Positions 1 to 5,900 of a stretch of DNA of 6,228 nucleotides are shown piece after piece (the first letter of the stretch is position 1; the number at the start of each line of letters is the position of its first letter). Made by a program: the position numbers and the translations under genes. The DNA lies in contig DNBZ01000240.1 of NCBI GenBank assembly GCA_003484585.1, positions 1 to 6,228 on the forward strand, given 5' to 3'. The notes under the pieces were generated by a model. The model had not been told where the DNA came from. It worked only from the letters and a program-made list of their open reading frames with translations, and did no database searches. This DNA comes from Bacteroidota bacterium. GTDB lineage: Bacteria; Bacteroidota; Bacteroidia; NS11-12g; UBA9320.

Positions 1-65
1 TTTCTGCATCCCAATAGTTGTGCCCCTGAGCAAGAAAATGTCAGATTAGGATAAATAAAAATGAT

Positions 66-417
66 ATGAATAGTATTCAATTTACGAGATATTTTTCAGA
101 TAAGGCAGCCTGCTCATAACACTTTAGGGCAGCTAGAGAAAGAGAGAAGGGTAGTCTGTAAGAAGTGTAGATGCAATAAGCACTGGTGGTTAAAGAATAT
201 GGATCAGTGCAAGTGCTCCCAGTGTGATTTTAGGATAACTATACGAAGTGGCACCGTTATGCAGGACTCTAACTCAGGGTTATATCAGTGTTACCTGGCT
301 ATCGCCTTTATGAGTTTCAGCAAAAATGGAATATCAGCAAGTGAGCTTTAACGTCAAATGGGTATAAGTTATTACTGTAGTTGGAAATTAGGGGTATGTT
401 TGATGGGGAGTACTTAA
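66..417 (+). pseudogene. Decayed IS1595-family transposase, N-terminal part only
   Basis: The reading starts MNSIQFTRYFSDKAAC from the ATG at 66 and hits a stop at 117. Moving one frame at about 114 continues the family alignment with VCKKCRCNKHWW, then CKCSQCDF and IRSGTVMQDS. This is the two-CxxC zinc ribbon and following segment typical of IS1595-type transposases. A TAA at 349-351 interrupts the usual ELQRQ motif (read here as EL*RQMG), which fits a CAA to TAA change. Similarity then fades, with another stop at 415-417. The catalytic DDE-type domain is absent. What is seen is a frameshift, a nonsense codon and 3' loss, so the copy is inactive. Family assignment rests on remembered motifs and is fairly secure; the exact IS is unknown. 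No terminal inverted repeats could be defined. Confidence 0.8.
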
Positions 418-454
418 TGATTTACGCAAAATAAAACAATGTTGAGGCATTTAA

Positions 455-649
455 AAAGAGGGATACAATTCCTTGAAAGACCTATTTTCTGGTTATTGTG
501 GTAATTCCAAAAGCATTTTTACCAAGGTTTATGAAAATAATCTGCTCGAGTTATTCTTTGATGTCGATTCGGTTAAACTCAAAGAATTTATATCTAGCTC
601 TATAATTCAAGAATTATTTAAGAAACATAATCTCGTGCTATTAAGATAA
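455..649 (+). pseudogene. Open 3' fragment of an unidentified gene
   Basis: After the transposase relic a different frame stays open for 64 codons, from just after a stop at 452-454 to the TAA at 647-649. There is no ATG; the only candidate start is a TTG at 473. The product includes LKDLFSGYCGNSKSIF, then NNLLELFFDVDSVKLKEF, and ends FKKHNLVLLR. Its hydrophobic/charged pattern looks protein-like and suggests alpha helices. I do not recognise the family, and it does not match the catalytic part of an IS1595 transposase. A hairpin begins two bases after the stop, as at a genuine gene end. It may be the tail of a gene truncated by the insertion element, or a chance open frame in AT-rich DNA. 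Confidence 0.3.
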
Positions 650-650
650 G

Positions 651-685
651 GGGTGATTTAGGAGTTCACTGTTTGAAATCTACCC
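651..685 (+). other. Hairpin directly after the orphan gene fragment
   Basis: GGGTGATTT (651-659) can pair with AAATCTACCC (676-685) to give nine base pairs with one bulged T at 681 and a 16-base loop. It lies two bases after the stop of the fragment ending at 649. No T-run follows, so it is not a standard intrinsic terminator. It might be a processed mRNA end or the remnant of an insertion-element end. Confidence 0.35.
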
Positions 686-803
686 AATTTAATAATAATG
701 AGCCTACAACAGCCTTTTTTTTTTAATCTGCATTAAATCATCAAAATCATATCAATAGAATCCTGAAGCTGTTAATAATCTTCCAATTTAATAAACTAAA
801 TAG

Positions 804-889
804 TGCTCACGACTGGATTCGAACCAGCACGTCCTAAAGCGGACACCAGCCCCTCAAGCTGGCGTGTCTACCAATTTCACCACGTGAGC
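804..889 (-). tRNA. tRNA-Leu (anticodon GAG)
   Basis: Read on the minus strand, all the parts of a class II tRNA are present. The seven-base acceptor stem is GCTCACG paired with CGTGAGC, with A as discriminator. The D arm is GTGGTGAAATTGGTAGACAC. The anticodon stem CCAGC/GCTGG encloses the loop TTGAGGG, giving anticodon GAG. The long variable arm GTCC-GCTTTA-GGAC is characteristic of leucine tRNAs. The T arm is CTGG-TTCGAAT-CCAG. Length is 86 nt. The CCA end is not encoded (CTA follows the discriminator). It decodes CUC and CUU. A decayed transposase lies beyond its 3' end, which fits tRNA genes serving as insertion neighbourhoods. A partial copy of its 5' end sits upstream at 1011-1033. Confidence 0.97.
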
Positions 890-1010
890 ATATTGTGGTA
901 TTCTTTCTTATATCTAGACCGCTACTTGCAGTGTGTCTAATCCCAAAGGGGTCCAAATATTGTATTTGTTTTCCTCTCGAGTTATCCTCGATAAGTTCTA
1001 ATCATCGGGA

Positions 1011-1033
1011 CAATTTCAACAGGTGAGCATATT
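1011..1033 (-). repeat. Partial duplicate of the tRNA-Leu 5' end
   Basis: Bases 1011-1033 match 872-894 at 21 of 23 positions, in the same orientation. The matched part covers two to three bases of upstream flank, the 5' acceptor strand and the start of the D arm of the tRNA. Similarity ends at the D loop on one side and just outside the tRNA on the other. No anticodon, variable or T arm follows, so it is a fragment and not a second tRNA gene. It may be a relic of a lost tandem tRNA-Leu or a scar of site-specific recombination. Confidence 0.6.
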
Positions 1034-1055
1034 CACTCACGAGCTTATTATAATG

Positions 1056-1089
1056 CAAATATAACTTGGACTATAGACTAGAAAACAAG
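1056..1089 (-). promoter_or_regulatory. Candidate Bacteroidota promoter upstream of tRNA-Leu
   Basis: On the minus strand TATATTTG (1056-1063) matches the -7 consensus TAnnTTTG, and CTTG (1086-1089) is a near match to the -33 TTTG with a 22-base spacer. Transcription would start near 1050 and run to the tRNA at 889, giving a leader of about 160 nt that contains the partial tRNA copy and several possible hairpins. The -33 box is imperfect. No better promoter was seen closer to the tRNA. Confidence 0.4.
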
Positions 1090-1121
1090 ATTCTATAATA
1101 TATATATATAATACTTTCTAG
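1078..1121. other. AT-rich inverted repeat between smpB and the tRNA leader
   Basis: CTAGAAA (1078-1084) and TTTCTAG (1115-1121) are perfect inverted repeats enclosing an AT-rich core with an alternating TA run at about 1098-1111. The repeat begins two bases after the smpB stop (1123-1125) and may form an extended hairpin in the smpB 3' end. No T-run follows, so terminator activity is uncertain. It overlaps the -33 box proposed for the tRNA promoter. Confidence 0.35.
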
Positions 1122-1122
1122 C

Positions 1123-1584
1123 CTAGGAAAATCTGTCGATTTCTCGCTTAATGTCTTTGTCTTTTAGGCTTTCTCGCTTGTCATGGTATTTTTTACCTTT
1201 ACCTATGGCTATTTCTAGCTTGGCAAATCCTTTCTTCGAGATAAATAGTACCAATGGCACTAAGGTATTCCCCTGATCCTTGAGCTTATTATTTATCTTC
1301 TTTAGCTCAGATTTTTGTAGCAAGAGTAACTTTTCTCTATCAGGATTTTGCACGACATATCCAGCATTCTTAAACTCAGAAATTCGCATTCCTTTTATTT
1401 TTAGAATACCCTTAGGATCTATATAACAGTACGCCTCAGATATGCTCACCTTCTTTTCTCGCACAGATTTTATTTCAGGGCCAGTTAGCACAAGTCCAGC
1501 CTCAAATTTATCCTCTAATATATATTCAAAAGAGGCTCTTCTATTGACCGTAATACTATTATCTCGTGTCTTTTTCTTAGCCAC
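1123..1584 (-). CDS. smpB: SsrA (tmRNA)-binding protein SmpB
   Basis: The 153-residue product has the normal SmpB length. SmpB binds the tRNA-like domain of tmRNA and brings it, with EF-Tu, to ribosomes stalled without a codon in the A site, starting trans-translation in the cytoplasm. Visible hallmarks are GLVLTGPEIKSVR (residues 30-42) in the beta-barrel core, a PLVLFISKKGFAKLEIAIG strand pair, and GKGKKYHDKRESLK (128-141). The last opens the basic C-terminal tail, which becomes helical in the mRNA channel. The start is GTG at 1582-1584. It lies inside the 3' end of the upstream thioesterase gene (8-base overlap), suggesting one operon and translational coupling. The start is chosen because MAKKK is the usual SmpB beginning. 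The tmRNA gene is not in this window. Confidence 0.97.
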   Translation of the reverse strand: MAKKKTRDNSITVNRRASFEYILEDKFEAGLVLTGPEIKSVREKKVSISEAYCYIDPKGILKIKGMRISEFKNAGYVVQNPDREKLLLLQKSELKKINNKLKDQGNTLVPLVLFISKKGFAKLEIAIGKGKKYHDKRESLKDKDIKREIDRFS

Positions 1585-1975
1585 TATTTGCTACTCTTTT
1601 TAAACTTTCTAACTCTTCCTCGTTTAGAATCTTTTGCCCAGTTTCTATTGTAGCTATTAGCCTCATACCAACTTTAGCTGTAATGGTGCAAATGATCTCA
1701 TTATAAATTACACTTTTAAGTGTTGCTATAAATCGCACTTCTGAGCCAACAGGTGCTGGACTTTTGTGCTTTATATCTATGAAAGTACCTATTCCTTCTT
1801 CGTCCACTTCTTTCATATCTAGCACAAACAGTCTACTGGTCCACTCGGCATCTCGAGCCAAGGCATATGTACTGTAATAAGGATGTAATTGTACTCCATT
1901 AAAAATGGCTGCGTCCTTTTTACCTACAGTCTTATAGAACTCTTTGGTATCTCCGTGTCTGAACAGTTGCTTCAT
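1577..1975 (-). CDS. Hotdog-fold thioesterase, fluoroacetyl-CoA thioesterase (FlK)-like
   Basis: The product is a 132-residue, single-domain, presumably cytoplasmic protein with no signal peptide. It resembles small hotdog acyl-CoA thioesterases. The segment from YSTYALARDAEW through GTFIDIKHKSPAPVG to the strand-rich C-terminus fits the FlK-like branch. T36, E44 and H70 have the same spacing (8 and 26 residues) as the Thr42-Glu50-His76 catalytic triad of FlK. That supports hydrolysis of an acyl-CoA or related thioester, but does not establish fluoroacetyl-CoA as substrate; many homologues are of unknown specificity. Translation starts at an ATG (1973-1975) and ends in TAA inside the smpB start region, so the two are probably co-transcribed. 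The 320-base gap upstream probably holds the operon promoter, but no convincing box pair was found there. Confidence 0.8.
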   Translation of the reverse strand: MKQLFRHGDTKEFYKTVGKKDAAIFNGVQLHPYYSTYALARDAEWTSRLFVLDMKEVDEEGIGTFIDIKHKSPAPVGSEVRFIATLKSVIYNEIICTITAKVGMRLIATIETGQKILNEEELESLKRVANSG

Positions 1976-2297
1976 TATTTTAAGCTAATAGTTAGTTGTA
2001 ATTAGTGAACACAAAGGTCACTAAAATTATTCGTTATAATTGGACTCAGCTCAAATAATAATCTCAATTAGTATTCAATAGGTTCTGATGGAGCAAATGT
2101 TACACAATGCTATTTAAGACTAACATAGAATAAATAAAATCTAGTAGTCTTAGGTATAAAGGCTCTGCAGCAATAGCAAAAAATATTAGTATTGTTTAGG
2201 TCGCCATTCTAATATAAATCAATGGCCGATAATGTTTTTTATCTCAACATTTTTGCCTTTGTAACTTGTAGCACCCAAGTAAAAGTAATTATCGGCA
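1976..2297. other. 320-base intergenic region with a 9-bp inverted repeat and a coding-like tail
   Basis: No complete gene is visible between mutS2 and the thioesterase. GCCGATAAT (2225-2233) and ATTATCGGC (2288-2296) are perfect inverted repeats separated by 54 bases, the second ending two bases before the mutS2 stop codon. On the minus strand the stretch between them reads as a short open frame, 2302 down to the TGA at 2219-2221, with a plausible protein tail (YFYLGATSYKGKNVEIKN, then IIGH and stop). It has no start codon. The rest is AT-rich with many stops in all frames. The thioesterase promoter presumably lies in the lower-numbered half. Confidence 0.4.
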
Positions 2298-4637
2298 CTA
2301 TATTAGTTCGATGATACTTATACCTTCACCTCCTAATTCTACCCGTTCATATCGAATAGATTTAATAGCACTATTGGTTTTTAAATGTCTTCTAATTTCA
2401 TTTTTTAGAATTCCATTTCCTTTGCCATGCAACACTCGTAACGAGTTAATCCCGAGTATAATAGCACTATCTATCCAAGAATCTATCTCCTGTAGTGCAT
2501 CATAGGTTCTCATTCCGCGTACATCTTTTTCTGCATTAAAACTAAACTGCTTGTCCATATAGGACTTGACACCTATATGCTTTTTTACAACTTTTTCTGT
2601 TTGTCTGCCTACGTGGTCTAGTTTACTAATATTAGTTTTAGTGGTGATAGAGCCCATTTGTAGTGTGGCCTTATTCTTCTTTATTTCTACTATTTCGCCT
2701 ATGGAGTTAGTATCCTCTATCTGCACCCTATCCCCTACCTTAAATTCTGGTTTCTCTTTCTCTATTTTAACTTCTTTAGTTTCGAGATTACTTTCTAAGG
2801 CCTTTCGAGCTTTCTGAGTTTTACTTTTATCGGCATTAGACTCCTTTATAAGTCGAATAGTTTTCTCTATTTCTTTGTTAGCATTTTCTATAATGCCTTG
2901 AGCCTGATAATTTGCTTGCTCTAGTATATCCTTTTTTTTGATCTCTATTTCTTGTTTTAATGCCTTGTATTCTCGCTCTATTAATTGAGCTTCAATCAGC
3001 CTTTTATTCAAGTCTATTTGTTCAGACCTTACCTTTTCTTGCTCAGACTGAACCTCTGCCAGCAGAGCATCCAAGTCATATTGTTTTGTATTGGTTAGTG
3101 CTTTGGCTCTCTTTATTAATTTCTTATTCAATCCTATGTTTGCAGCTACCTCGTAAGCAAATGAGCTTCCTGGTTGGCCTATTTGTAATTTATACATAGG
3201 CTGCAGTTTATCTATATCAAATAGCATAGCCGCATTTACTACGCCATCTAGCTTATCCGCTTTTGCTTTTATGTTACTAAAGTGAGTCGTTATAATACCT
3301 TGAGCCTCCTTTTGGTGTATCACTTCCAAAATAGCCTCAGCCATAGGCCCCCCAAACATGGGGTCCGTTCCTGTACCTATTTCATCCATCAAAACCATAG
3401 TTTCGCTATCACAAAAATTGATAATATGCTTAGCAGACTTTAGGTGCGAACTGTATGTACTTAGATCAGACTCTATACTTTGGTCATCTCCTATGTCTAT
3501 AAAAATTTTTTGATAAACCCTAAAAATACTTGTAGAATCACAAGGAACTAAAAAACCAGACTGCAGCATATACTGTAATAATCCCACGGTTTTTAGTGAA
3601 ACTGATTTCCCTCCAGCATTTGGACCAGAAATAACAATCAGTTTTTGCTCATCGTTAAAATTATAGTCTATTGGTACGATCTCCTTTGTTTCTTGCCTAA
3701 GCCGCTGCTCTAAGAGTGGATGCTTGGCTTTGGTAACGTTAGTTTGCCTTCCTATATTAGGATATATGCATCTCCATTCGCTTGCTAGTCGTGCTTTTGC
3801 ACGTATAAAATCATATACAGATAGTTTTACGATTCCTCGCCTGATGTCATCCAGACTTAGAACAATCTTAGCTGTGAGTTTTTTAAGGATATTTACTATC
3901 TCTTGTCTTTTTTTAATATGAAGCTCAGATAGTTCATTATTTAGCGACACCAGTTCTAGCGGCTCTATGTAGGATATTTTCCCTGTATTTGATTGATCTA
4001 TAAGGACTCCCTTTACCTTTCTTTTATATTCGGATAATACAGGTAGTACCATTCGCCCATTTTTTATACCAATCTCTGTATCCCCTAATAAACCACTATC
4101 CTTTGCTTTATTAAAAAGGGTATTAGAACTAGAAAGAATATTTTTTTCTGCCTTACCTATAGCATTAATAATCTTAGCCAGAGCAGGACTAGCAGAGGAT
4201 TTTATCTTCCCATCTTTGCTTATTATTCTATTGACATCATCTAAAATATCGAAATCTACATCGACCCCTATAAATAAAGAAACTAACTTTGGGTATTTCT
4301 CTTGCGTTTTATCTATATATGCTAGTACATCTTGTAAAGCAGATACGACATCCGCTATTTGCCGAATAGTCTCTACCTCATAAAAGAAACCTTCTATTTT
4401 AGCTTTGCTATAGTGTAGGTTAAAGTCTAATTCTAGATTTAATGGCAGATCTCCACCACCTATAATCTCCATAATCTCAGCCGTTTGGGTGAGCCAAAGA
4501 TTCACTTGATCCAAATCTGTACTACACTTTAGCCTTTCAAAATGTGCTAAACCTAGAGATGTAGCACAGTGTGCTTTTGCTGCGTCTAATACTAAATCAA
4601 AACCTAATTTAGTAGCTATACTCTTAGGATAAAACAC
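2298..4637 (-). CDS. mutS2: MutS2 family ATPase with C-terminal Smr domain
   Basis: The 779-residue protein has the full MutS2 layout: an N-terminal core/clamp region (about 1-310), an ABC-type ATPase, a long charged coiled-coil stretch (about 510-630), a KOW/SH3-like segment (about 632-676) and an Smr domain (about 702-779). ATPase motifs are Walker A GPNAGGKS (338-345), signature STYSSH (393-398), Walker B VLMDEIGTGTDP with D418/E419, and the switch histidine in TTHF (H452). Smr hallmarks are DVRG (705-708) and HGKGNG (737-742). MutS2 lacks the mismatch-recognition domain of MutS. Characterised members cleave or bind branched DNA to limit recombination, or split collided ribosomes; which applies here cannot be told. 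The start is GTG (4635-4637), giving the family-like MFYPKS opening. It shares one base with the TAG of the upstream lipoprotein gene, implying coupling. The gene appears intact. Confidence 0.96.
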   Translation of the reverse strand: MFYPKSIATKLGFDLVLDAAKAHCATSLGLAHFERLKCSTDLDQVNLWLTQTAEIMEIIGGGDLPLNLELDFNLHYSKAKIEGFFYEVETIRQIADVVSALQDVLAYIDKTQEKYPKLVSLFIGVDVDFDILDDVNRIISKDGKIKSSASPALAKIINAIGKAEKNILSSSNTLFNKAKDSGLLGDTEIGIKNGRMVLPVLSEYKRKVKGVLIDQSNTGKISYIEPLELVSLNNELSELHIKKRQEIVNILKKLTAKIVLSLDDIRRGIVKLSVYDFIRAKARLASEWRCIYPNIGRQTNVTKAKHPLLEQRLRQETKEIVPIDYNFNDEQKLIVISGPNAGGKSVSLKTVGLLQYMLQSGFLVPCDSTSIFRVYQKIFIDIGDDQSIESDLSTYSSHLKSAKHIINFCDSETMVLMDEIGTGTDPMFGGPMAEAILEVIHQKEAQGIITTHFSNIKAKADKLDGVVNAAMLFDIDKLQPMYKLQIGQPGSSFAYEVAANIGLNKKLIKRAKALTNTKQYDLDALLAEVQSEQEKVRSEQIDLNKRLIEAQLIEREYKALKQEIEIKKKDILEQANYQAQGIIENANKEIEKTIRLIKESNADKSKTQKARKALESNLETKEVKIEKEKPEFKVGDRVQIEDTNSIGEIVEIKKNKATLQMGSITTKTNISKLDHVGRQTEKVVKKHIGVKSYMDKQFSFNAEKDVRGMRTYDALQEIDSWIDSAIILGINSLRVLHGKGNGILKNEIRRHLKTNSAIKSIRYERVELGGEGISIIELI

Positions 4638-4975
4638 TAGTTATAATCGCTTATACGCGTACTTACATTTTCTAAGATAGCACCCATTAAATTTGGATGC
4701 TTCGTGTATACCCGCATACTACTATCAAACTTTACAGCTGTAGTGCTATACTTATTAAACACCATAAGATAGTTAGTATCTCGCATGGCACTTTGAGTTT
4801 CCAAAGGCATATTCACCTCACTTTGGGCAGCCTCTAATAGTTGTATATCTGTTATTACATCTATCATTTCGTCTTCTGTCAAAATACCATTTGGTAAATT
4901 AGCTTTTTGTGTACAAGATGCTATAGCTATTACAAAGCACAATAAAAGTATTTTTGTTCTCAAGTTATGAATCAT
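4637..4975 (-). CDS. DUF4296-type lipoprotein
   Basis: From the ATG at 4973-4975 this is a 112-residue protein. A short basic start and hydrophobic core (residues 9-19) lead to the lipobox IASC, with the lipidated cysteine at C21, so it is probably exported and membrane-anchored. The mature part, with LPNGILTEDEMIDVITDIQLLEA and the distal YTKHPNLMGAILENV, fits DUF4296, a small helical domain common in Bacteroidota and of unknown function. The frame extends back to a TTG at 5026, but that would run deep into the divergent PLPBP gene and put 17 residues before the signal peptide, so the ATG is preferred. A TTG at 4961-4963 is a shorter alternative. The stop overlaps the mutS2 start by one base. 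A functional link to MutS2 is not implied by the domain. Confidence 0.85.
   Translation of the reverse strand: MIHNLRTKILLLCFVIAIASCTQKANLPNGILTEDEMIDVITDIQLLEAAQSEVNMPLETQSAMRDTNYLMVFNKYSTTAVKFDSSMRVYTKHPNLMGAILENVSTRISDYN
4949..4956 (+). promoter_or_regulatory. Candidate -7 box for the PLPBP gene
   Basis: TATTTTTG is an exact match to the Bacteroidota -7 consensus TAnnTTTG and ends ten bases before the ATG at 4967. With the usual few-base gap to the start site, the mRNA would have almost no leader. No TTTG is found 17-23 bases upstream, so the call depends on the -7 box and its position. Confidence 0.35.
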
Positions 4976-5611
4976 TCGATATGCAAAAATATTCAAGAAA
5001 TAGAGGAAGAGATAGGAAATACACAATTAGTTGTAGTTTCTAAATATCGGAGTTTAGAAGAACTAGAAAAAGTATACTCCTGCGGACATAGACACTTTGG
5101 TGAAAACAGGGTGCAGGAACTAGTAGATAAGTATGAAACACTGCCTAAAGATATAAATTGGCATGTTATAGGTCACTTACAAACAAATAAAGTGAGGTAC
5201 ATAGCACCATTCGTACACCTCATACACTCAGTAGATAGTCTAAAACTGCTAAAAACAATAGATAAAGAAGCTGAAAAATCAGATAGAGTTATAGATTTCT
5301 TGTTTCAAATGCATATAGCACAAGAAGATACTAAATTTGGTTTATCAGAATATGAGCTCAAAGGTATTTTAGAAAATGAAGAATACTCTTCCCTTAATAA
5401 TGTAAGATGCAAAGGATTAATGGGGATGTCTACAAATACGCAAGATAACAATCAAGTTACATCTGAATTTACAGCTCTAAAAGCCACATACGATATGTAT
5501 GCTACTGAATACAATTTTGATATACTAAGTATGGGAATGAGCTGCGACTATCTAGTGGCAATAGTAAATGGCAGTACAATGATTCGAGTCGGAAGTAAAA
5601 TATTCCAATAA
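4967..5611 (+). CDS. YggS/PLPBP-family pyridoxal phosphate homeostasis protein
   Basis: The 214-residue product is a single-domain TIM-barrel protein of the YggS/PROSC family. These bind PLP without known enzyme activity and keep vitamin B6 and linked amino-acid pools balanced. Visible motifs are VVVSK with the PLP lysine at K26, HFGENRVQE (43-51), WHVIGHLQTNK (65-75), HSVDS (87-91), GLMGM (150-154), SMGMSCD (188-194), and GSTMIRVGSKIF (202-213) at the phosphate-binding end. The residue after MS is Cys, where Gly or Ala is more usual. The protein stops right after IFQ, a few residues short of many relatives, but all core motifs are present. ATG 4967 is the first possible start: a TAA at 4943-4945 closes the frame upstream. 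The start overlaps the divergent lipoprotein start by 9 bp. Confidence 0.94.
   Translation: MNHSICKNIQEIEEEIGNTQLVVVSKYRSLEELEKVYSCGHRHFGENRVQELVDKYETLPKDINWHVIGHLQTNKVRYIAPFVHLIHSVDSLKLLKTIDKEAEKSDRVIDFLFQMHIAQEDTKFGLSEYELKGILENEEYSSLNNVRCKGLMGMSTNTQDNNQVTSEFTALKATYDMYATEYNFDILSMGMSCDYLVAIVNGSTMIRVGSKIFQ
4984..4991 (-). promoter_or_regulatory. Candidate -7 box for the lipoprotein-mutS2 operon
   Basis: Read on the minus strand this is TATTTTTG, identical to the box on the opposite strand at 4949-4956 and matching TAnnTTTG. It ends eight bases before the ATG of the lipoprotein (4975), so the transcript would also be nearly leaderless. A -33 element at normal spacing was not found. It lies inside the 5' coding region of the divergent PLPBP gene. 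Confidence 0.35.
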
Positions 5612-5770
5612 GAAATTCTTTGAAGTAGGGCTATATTTGTGTAGCTCGATTATTTCATTCTATCCTAAGATTAAAATTTAAAATAATTTCACTTTACCTA
5701 TTCCGAGAATAGTCTTTGACGTTGCTTGCTTGTTATCCAGTAATGCTAAAACACGAGTTTTTATAAATAA
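5612..5770. other. Intergenic stretch after the PLPBP gene; nothing definite
   Basis: No gene is supported here. A plus-strand TATATTTG (5632-5639) resembles a -7 box but has no -33 partner at proper spacing and no gene behind it. No intrinsic terminator for the PLPBP gene was found: the nearest strong hairpin (5771-5798) has no T-run on this strand. Confidence 0.4.
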
Positions 5771-5798
5771 GAGAAGGCCTCCTTGCGGAAGCCTTCTC
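5771..5798 (-). terminator. Strong terminator-like hairpin with GCAA loop
   Basis: On the minus strand GAGAAGGCTTCC pairs with GGAGGCCTTCTC over 12 base pairs (one G-U) around a GCAA tetraloop, followed by TTATTTAT. The tail is moderately U-rich, so intrinsic termination is plausible but not ideal. It would end the putative small RNA and any read-through from rpmA. Confidence 0.6.
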
Positions 5799-5850
5799 AA
5801 TTGACTATGAAAACTCTAAATCTTGGGCTAGAACGCCCAAGTTCTTTAAT
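5771..5850 (-). repeat. Structured ~80-base repeat, copy A
   Basis: Aligned with copy B (5986-6064), 74 of 80 columns are identical, including an unbroken 38-base run (5793-5830 against 6008-6045). The module holds a TTGGGC/GCCCAA hairpin whose stem is conserved while the loop differs in sequence and length, a fixed linker, and the GCAA-loop stem. Copy A has the stronger terminal stem, at 12 pairs. Confidence 0.9.
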
Positions 5851-5900
5851 CTATATTGTTAGCTCTTTGCTAACAGTGGTGATTGACTTGTTGTATTGTA

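Larger units (their letters stand above)
5771..5895 (-). ncRNA. Putative small RNA of about 125 nt
   Basis: A promoter-like pair (5901-5931) predicts a start near 5895 on the minus strand. The transcript would contain TGTTAGC-AAAGA-GCTAACA (5875-5857), a seven-pair perfect hairpin; then CTTGGGC-GTTCTA-GCCCAAG (5841-5822), another seven-pair hairpin; a single-stranded linker of about 23 bases; and a 12-pair terminator-like stem (5798-5771). No start codon with a meaningful frame was found on this strand. About 80 of its bases recur next to rpmA at 5986-6064. It does not resemble tmRNA, the signal recognition particle RNA, RNase P RNA or 6S RNA as far as I can recall. It may be a trans-acting small RNA, or only a repeated processed 3' UTR. 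Sequence shows promoter boxes and foldability; expression is inferred. Confidence 0.45.

Noticed and set aside
696..726. T-run after AGCCTACAACAGCC as an intrinsic terminator
   Set aside because: The bases before the run do not form an inverted repeat, so there is a T-tract without a stem.
684..794. 12-base direct repeat CCAATTTAATAA at 684-695 and 783-794
   Set aside because: It is very AT-rich and short; no element or coding content lies between the copies, so chance is likely.
1011..1033. A second complete tRNA-Leu gene
   Set aside because: Only the 5' acceptor strand and early D arm match; anticodon, variable and T arms are absent downstream.
2311..3921. Several plus-strand open frames of 64-83 codons within mutS2
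   Set aside because: They lie wholly inside the strongly supported mutS2 gene on the other strand and resemble no family; they are antisense shadows.
4976..5026. Longer form of the DUF4296 lipoprotein starting at TTG 5026
   Set aside because: It would add 17 residues before a normal lipoprotein signal peptide and overlap the PLPBP gene by 60 bases; the ATG at 4975 gives a typical signal sequence.
5632..5639. Plus-strand TATATTTG as a promoter after the PLPBP gene
   Set aside because: No -33 TTTG at 17-23 bases and no gene or clear RNA downstream on that strand.
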